64,000 nucleotides of DNA, taken from assembly GCA_003996215.1 (NCBI GenBank), contig QJPP01003534.1:41956-105955 (forward strand), in the 5' to 3' direction. Positions 58,403-64,000 of this stretch are shown here, piece after piece. The position numbers and the translations under genes are program-made. Position 1 is the stretch's first letter. Each line of letters begins with the position of its first letter. Origin of the DNA: Jaltomata sinuosa (lineage: Eukaryota > Streptophyta > Magnoliopsida > Solanales > Solanaceae). Below the pieces are notes generated by a model. That model saw nothing but the letters and a program-made list of their open reading frames with translations, had not been told where the DNA came from and did not search any database.

Positions 58403-61400
58403 TGTAATGACCCTTCCGGTTATTTCCACGTATACGTTTTCCTTGAACCGTTAGAGCTTGTTGAAGCGGACCCAAGTCACTTAAGGCTCGTCAGGACCGG
58501 TATTTTGGTGTCGGGGCCATTTGTTTGGCCGCATTATAAGTTTTGAAGTCAAGCAAATCGGCAAAAGTTATCGTAAGTTCTTTAATAAATTTTCTAAACT
58601 TTGGGTAAAATGTCTCGGAGCTTTTCTCTCAATATATAAAGAGTTATTAGTCCCCCGAAATACCAAATCGAAGGTCTACGAGTCTAGTTTCCAACTCACA
58701 AAACCTCACATCCAACTGATCTCGGAGTAAAAAGTTATGACTGTTTTACCGCGGGCTGTCTGGCAGAAAATGGGTTGCGAACCGGGTCGCGAACCGGGTC
58801 GGGTTAAACTCGATTTAAGCCTCAACTTCACGTTTTAAAATGCCATTTCAGTTTCGAAACAGTGATAAAACATAAGGGAGGATCCCGAGAGAATTCTTGA
58901 GTATCAAAATCGTGCGTTTGTGAATTACGAGCCTAAGCTTAAGAATTTTATTAGCATCGCGCGTGTATTTGAAAATATTTTATTTAAAAGTTTAATTTGA
59001 TAAAAATTATATTATTATTGCCTTTTCAAAATATTTTAAAGGTTTATGAAAAATATTTTTTTACGATATAATTGTATATGTTTTTATTTTATAAGGTTTT
59101 TATACATTGTAATATTTTAACGGAGATAGTAAATTTGGTTATGTTGAAATTTATTATTATAATATAGTAGGTTTTATTCGAAATAATTTTCTAATGATTA
59201 TGGTATATTAAAAAAATTATATTTATTTTACCACGAATTTATTCAATACCCGAATATATTCATAACGAGATAAAATTAATTTTGGCTTACCAGTTCCACG
59301 TGGAACTTACAGCAAGGTAAGCATACATGGTTGGCATCAATTACTTTTAAAACTTGACACCTAGCAATCCATAATTGCTAAATTAAATTGTCCTTATCCA
59401 TTTTGGTAATAAATGAATTTGCATTCCATTCCTTTTGCATTGATATAAAATGCCTCTATATAGGCAACAATCCTGCACATACGTGCTTTTCAAGGGAAAA
59501 AGGGGAAAATGAATGAATTTAGTAAGAAAATATTTTAACACAGTATAAGATCTCTGAAAGAAAATCAGCTATTTACGTCAAGTTATTCAATCCCGAGTCC
59601 GAGTTTGATTTCGTGTTGGAGGTTTTTCGGAGAGGTTCAAGCTTGTCATCGGACGACAGGTAGGTTACGGTTTATTTTCTCTAGACTCCGTATATATAAA
59701 ATAAAATTGTATTAATGGGCATCCTTGGGTTGGTTTATTAGGTTGGTACCACAGACCTTGACCGCTTTATTCACGTCCGCCTATTTTTGTTCCTCCGTTG
59801 CTTGTAGTATTTGCCGATATATTTTATTTACCCTTGTGGTCCTGTGAGGCCTTGTTGACTCTGGAACATAGAAGGTGGGAATTTGGGAATGTCCGCGAGT
59901 CCCGGGCATAGAATTATCCTTCTAGGCTGGTTATGCTTGTTGAGTAGCTGTGGGCCTGTGCAGGGTCGATAGGTTGATTGTGAGCTGCGGGGCAGCTATT
60001 GTGTGTGATCATACCATTTCCATGCATATAAAGAGGTTTTATCCATGTTTTACTGTGGTTTTGGCTTCGGGCCTATTGGCACTATTTTCTAAACCTTGCA
60101 TGGCCCGGGGGGCCCATTTTTTATGGAAATAATTTGGAAATGGTTTGATTTAACTTGTGAATATTTCTGGATAAAGGAAAGTAAAATTATGTTTAAAATC
60201 ATCAGTTTTACGATTAACGCTAGACTCGGCAGGGCCGGAGTGCTAGTTGAGTTTTCTTGTTACTTGAGATGATTTTTAACCTCGGTCGGACCGAGCACCT
60301 GAGATGACTTTTTACTGTTTAGACCCGGTTATGCCCGGGCACCCTTGGAGGGGTTTTTGAGACATTTTCCTACTACATTAGTCCTGGACAGGGTCTGGGC
60401 ATTGCATATTCGAGACTGGGTCTCTATCTTGATACCGGACTTGATACCGAACTTGCTTCCGGACGACATATTTGATACTGAGTTTTAGTATGGGATCTGG
60501 GACCTCCATGGACCTTGCCATCCGGGCCAGGGGCTATGGGCTGCGTGTGCCGGAGGAGGGGTATACGGTGGAGTAAAGGTATTCGGGTAGTGTCCTTCCA
60601 TGGAACCTACCTGCTGGGCCGGATCGGCGCCGGGGGAGGTACATACAGAGATACCATTTCACTGAGATCTTCATGCATCATATCATTCATTGTTTGAGGC
60701 TCCACCCTTGTTTGCTATTTGTTGATTGTACGCTCCGGTAGTATGGGATGCCGGAGGGTTTGTTTTCACTTATTTGTGTTCCTCGGTTGTATGGGCGGCC
60801 GGGGGACTATAGGTAGACTTTTGCTATTTACTTACAGAATTGTTCTCTATTACAGATAAGTATGAGATTGGTATGATTAGTTGAGTTTGATTCATGTCTC
60901 TGAGCATGCCTATCATTACTCTTTCTCTCTTCTTCTTACACTTGAGGTTACCAGTATACCGTCCATTTCGTAAACTTATTTTGTATACACTGTTGTTGCA
61001 AGGACCCCAGGTGCGTTGTTTCTTACTTTCACTTGTGCCTATGGTGTGTATATTCTGCTTACTAGCCTCACATGTGGTTCTGTTGATTTCCCTCTTGGCT
61101 AGTTCCTGTGTACCATTCTTTGATTTATGTGACTGTTTGCTTCTATTCTGTCTATTACTGCGCTTTTATCTTATATGTGCCCAGTCGGCCTATGATACCT
61201 ACTGGGTACCTTATGCTTCGCATTTGGTGCTCACCCCTACCCCCTGTATCTTTGGGTGCAGATCCTAGCGTGGGCCATCGCCGTTAGATCGTTGTGATTC
61301 GTGCTTGGAGATATGCCGGGGACTACTGCATACTGAGGGTGAGCTCTTGGCGATCGGAGCTTAGCTTTAGTTTATCTTTTTCTTCATGTACTCTATTACC

Positions 61401-61660
61401 ATTCAGAGACATCTGTATATATTGTTTTGGATTATTTGCACTCTGTGTATGTAGTTTGGGCTCTATACTATGATACCAGGTCTTGGGGTTTGGTTTAGTT
61501 TCCGCATATGTATATATTTATAGTCCTTTTATCTGTTCTCTTCGTCTTGTCCTCTTATTTGTTAGATAGTAGCCCATTACTAACTGTCCTGGGCTACGGG
61601 GATTGGTTCACCTACCGGGGGTTGTAGGTGCCATCATGACCGAGAAATCGGGTCGTGACA
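58403..61660 (+). repeat. Element W 5' LTR (3.26 kb)
   Basis: It starts TGTAATGACCCTTCCGG and ends CGGGTCGTGACA. It matches the Z LTRs across the U3 start (58403 to about 59277) and from about 59570 to the end, but the roughly 290 bases between are unrelated to the Z segment. It retains the 30 bp missing from the left LTR of Z (near 59912-59945). Confidence 0.95.
59454..59464 (+). promoter_or_regulatory. Probable TATA box of the LTR W promoter
   Basis: CTCTATATAGG fits the plant TATA consensus and lies within the U3 part of the 5' LTR, inside the segment unique to W. Transcription would start about 30 bases downstream, near 59490. Inferred from sequence only. Confidence 0.65.
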
Positions 61661-61663
61661 ACT

Positions 61664-61675
61664 TGGTATCAGAGC
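61664..61675 (+). other. Primer-binding site of element W
   Basis: TGGTATCAGAGC follows the LTR end by 3 bases, an exact initiator-Met tRNA complement. Confidence 0.95.
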
Positions 61676-61872
61676 TTTAGGTTCACCGGTGTCATCGGTA
61701 TAGGAGCCAATGTCTAGTAGAGTCCTGCGGATCGGGGCGGAGACGTCCGTACTCAATCTTTGGGAGGCTACAGTGACATTTTAGGAATTTGACTCTTTCA
61801 TTGCTTCTGTATCGTGCGTAGAGCCCTTGAAGTTTCTGGAGATCTCATTTATTCTACTTTATTCTTCCGCAG

Positions 61873-63090
61873 ATGGTTCGTACGAGATCATCGACATCAC
61901 GCGGAGATGAGCCTCCAGCGCCAGCTCCAGCGCCAGCTCCAGTACCAGCTCTAGTGCCCACTTCTGTGCCAGCTCCAGCCGCAGCTCAGTCTCCAGATAT
62001 TCGGGGATTACTATTACAGCTTTTGGGTATGATTGGAGAGCGGCCTTCCGAGGTAGCGCAGACATCCGCTCAGGGGGCAGCCCTGGGTGCACAGAGCTTA
62101 GGAGCGCAGCCGGCTACTATGGCTCCCCGTACGGAGGTCATTCCGATTCCAGCTGTTGCACAGCCTCTTGCTCCTCGCCCAGTTATGACAGAGTCAGAGC
62201 AAAAGGCGTTGGGTAGGTTTTTGAGGTTAGCACCTCCGAGGTTTGCTGTTACTTCTGGAAAGGATCCACATGACTTTATTACTACCTGTGAGGAGATGTT
62301 GCATCATTTGGGTTTGTTGGAGACTCACGGGGTTGGTTATACTACCTATCAGTTGGAGGGGCCAGCGAAGTTATGGTCGAGGGCCCAGGTTGCTTGTAGA
62401 CCACCATCGTCACTTCCTTTGACCTGGTCTGAGTTTTATGAGGCCTTTATAGCCAAGTTCCTACCCCAGAGTGATTGCGAGCGTCGCAGGGAGCAGTTTA
62501 CTTACCTTGTGCAGGGGTCTACGACTATCTCGGAGTATGAGATCCGTTTCTATCAGCTAGCACCGTTCGGAGCTATGATCATCCCTACCGAGGCTGATAG
62601 GATTCGCAGATTTGTATGGGGTTTGAGGCCAGAGATCAGGTAGCTAGCTGAGATATTGGTTGCCAGTGGTCGGTTATTTCAGGCTATCGTAGACTATGCC
62701 CGCACTGTGGAGGACTTACAGCGACATGATCAGGGGTCCAGAGATAAGAAGGCCTCGCATCAGTGGGTGTCTATAGGTTGGTTCCAGATATGGTGGTAGA
62801 GGTCCTGGCCAGTGGAGCCGGAGTTATCAGCCACAGCAGTACCAGGGTCAGTCCAGCCGACCAGTTCAGGCTTCCCTTCAGACTTTCGGTAGTACCCAGT
62901 TCGAGCAGGGTCAGAGCAGCCATCAGGGCTGTGGCGGCCAGTCTTCGAGGGGTACAGTTTCTGGGGCATCAGGCCGTGGTGGTTATGCGGGATCTGCTGG
63001 TTCATCTCGACCGAGTAGGCCGCCAGGGGCTTGTTTTACTTGTGGTGCGATCGGTCATTTTGCTAGAGATTGCCCTCAGCAGGGTACAGT
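61873..63090 (+). pseudogene. Element W gag
   Basis: The ATG at 61873 opens MVRTRSSTSRGDEPPAPAPA. The core matches Z: DPHDFITTCEEMLHHLGLLE, YTTYQLEGPAKLWSRA, SEYEIRFYQLAPFGAM, RIRRFVWGLRPEIR. A TAG at 62641-62643 replaces the CAG of Z, and indels near 62747-62775 shift the frame by one. The knuckle CFTCGAIGHFARDCP (63032-63076) is intact in the shifted frame. Compared with Z, about 40 residues of the N-terminal Arg/Gly/Pro linker are missing, with the join inside the Ala-Pro repeat. A 117-residue ORF at 62763 in another frame is a shadow. Confidence 0.93.
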
Positions 63091-64000
63091 TCAGTTGGCC
63101 GAGCCTTTACGAGTAGTTCAGCCGCCAGCCAGAGGGGGTGGTCATCAGAGTAGAGGTTGTGCTCCATGCGGCAGAGAAGGTGGTAGGGATGGCGGTCGGG
63201 CAGGTGAAGGTCGTCGTCAGTTTTATGCGGTCCCTAGGAGACCAGAGGCAGAGGCCTCAGATGCTGTGATTACAGGTACGATTTCTGTGTGCCATCAGTC
63301 TGCTATGGCTTTATTTGATCCTGGATCCACTTGTTCATATGTATCTGCCTACTTTGTGCCTTTTTTGGGGTTGGCTAGTGAGCCATTATCTGTTCCTATT
63401 TCTGTTTCGACCCCAGTAGGAGATTCTTTAGTAGTGGATCGGATTGTGAGATCTTGTATGCTATCTGTTGGTGATTCAGAGACTTGGGGTGACTTGATGA
63501 TTCTTGATATGCTAGATTTTGATGTGATACTGGGCATGGACTGGTTATCCCCTCACCGTGTGGTTTTGGATTGTTATGCCAAGACTATTACCATAGTTGT
63601 GCCCGGTGTATCCCCGGTTGTGTGGCAGGGTTCGGTTAGCCATGCACCATCTGGGATCATCTCTTGTCTTCGAGCTAGGAAGTTAATTTCCCGTGGGTGT
63701 TTAGCTTATCTAGCATATGTCCGAGATGTTAGTGCTGACCCTACTTCTCCTGAGTCCGTTCCTGTGGTTAGAGACTTCCTCGATGTGTTTCCTACCGACC
63801 TGCCAGGCCTTCCACCTGAGAGAGATATTGATTTTGCTATTGAGTTAGAGCCGGGCACTAGGCCCATTTCTATTTCTCCTTACCGTATAGCTCCTGCTGA
63901 GTTGAGGGAGCTTAAAGAGGCAGCTTCCAGGGATTGTTAGCTAAGGGGTTTATTAGACCTAGTGTGTCACCGTGGGGTGCTCCTGTTCTTCGGAAGAAGA
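63091..64000 (+). pseudogene. Element W protease and start of RT, cut by window end
   Basis: The open stretch to 63940 contains the end of gag, the protease LFDPGSTCSYVS (about 63310-63345), MILDMLDFDVILGMDWLSPH (63496-63555), and the PR-RT linker PTDLPGLPPERDIDF and SISPYRIAPAELREL. Near 63920 a small indel in the segment equal to KEQLQDLLAKGF of Z shifts the frame and gives a stop at 63938. The RT N-terminus (LAKGFIRPSVSPWGAP) continues to the window end in the other frame. Confidence 0.93.

Larger units (their letters stand above)
58403..64000 (+). mobile_element. Element W: plus-strand relative of Z, 3' part outside the window
   Basis: It shows a 5' LTR 58403-61660, perfect PBS, gag, PR and the start of RT before the window ends. 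Coding identity to Z is high throughout, but W stands in the opposite orientation, so the pair forms a long inverted repeat about 9 kb apart. The 5 bases before the LTR are ttggc; the other TSD copy would lie outside. The frame is broken by one TAG, one frame change near 62750 and one near 63920. Confidence 0.94.

Noticed and set aside
62763..63116. 117-residue ORF in W, with overlapping ORFs at the same place in Z (44655-44912 minus, 44607-44924 plus)
   Set aside because: These lie in other frames or strands over the GC-rich, Gln/Gly/Ser-rich gag linker. The frame containing the CCHC knuckle and the gag core is the real one.
1..64000. A host gene or a new functional gene cluster
   Set aside because: Every long open stretch maps to retrotransposon gag or pol. 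The remaining gaps are LTRs, leaders or plastid-derived DNA, with no exon-like coding sequence that I can support.

Overview
The window reads as gene-poor plant repeat DNA, most likely pericentromeric or other heterochromatin. I found no intact host gene, no CRISPR array and no bacterial-type operon. Almost every base can be assigned to LTR retrotransposons or fragments of them. Most belong to the Ty3/Gypsy chromovirus (Tekay/Del-like) group: gag, protease (PR), RT, RNase H, integrase (INT) and a C-terminal chromodomain-like segment, with a primer-binding site (PBS) matching the 3' end of initiator-Met tRNA. LTR style, a tRNA-derived SINE and plastid-derived DNA suggest a flowering plant, probably Solanaceae or a close relative; that placement is from memory of such families, not from a search.

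The main structure is a Russian-doll nest, supported by target-site duplications (TSDs) and by reading frames that resume across insertions. Letters are mine. Old LTR Q (3855-4700 and 58174-58402) was split by plus-strand element P (about 4702-58169). P gag is split by minus-strand element R (6939-14459, TSD ggtgg). P pol is split at the PR/RT linker by plus-strand element X (15569-52896, TSD ccagg/ccggg). The 5' LTR of X is split by minus-strand element B (16315-27076, TSD catgt), and the gag of B carries a solo LTR (22659-24154, TSD cacac). The X interior carries LTR T (27217-about 29165), minus-strand element Y (30234-49696, 5' LTR nearly gone) and an LTR fragment S (49697-50731). The 5' leader of Y is split by the youngest-looking element, Z (37615-49356, TSD tggaa). 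A plus-strand relative of Z, element W, starts at 58403 inside the right part of Q and runs off the window end. A relative of B, element A, runs off the window start with its 5' LTR at 765-2844.

Between A and Q (2845-3855) lie a minus-strand SINE (3096-3292) and a scrambled piece of plastid DNA made of rrn5-flank, rrn5, 16S and 23S rRNA fragments joined in an order and orientation not found in a plastid genome.

All coding regions are broken. Decay broadly follows nesting depth: P, R and Y carry catalytic-residue losses and many stops, while Z and W are nearly readable. In Z and W many of the stops are TAG where the relative has CAG, as expected from deamination of methylated CHG sites. The elements do not act together as a system. 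I see no candidate for a novel functional system; the most informative features are the nest itself, the scrambled plastid rRNA insert, a replaced promoter segment between the LTRs of W and Z, and short palindromic or tandem arrays inside several LTRs. Boundaries marked by TSDs are exact to the base as read by eye; others are approximate.
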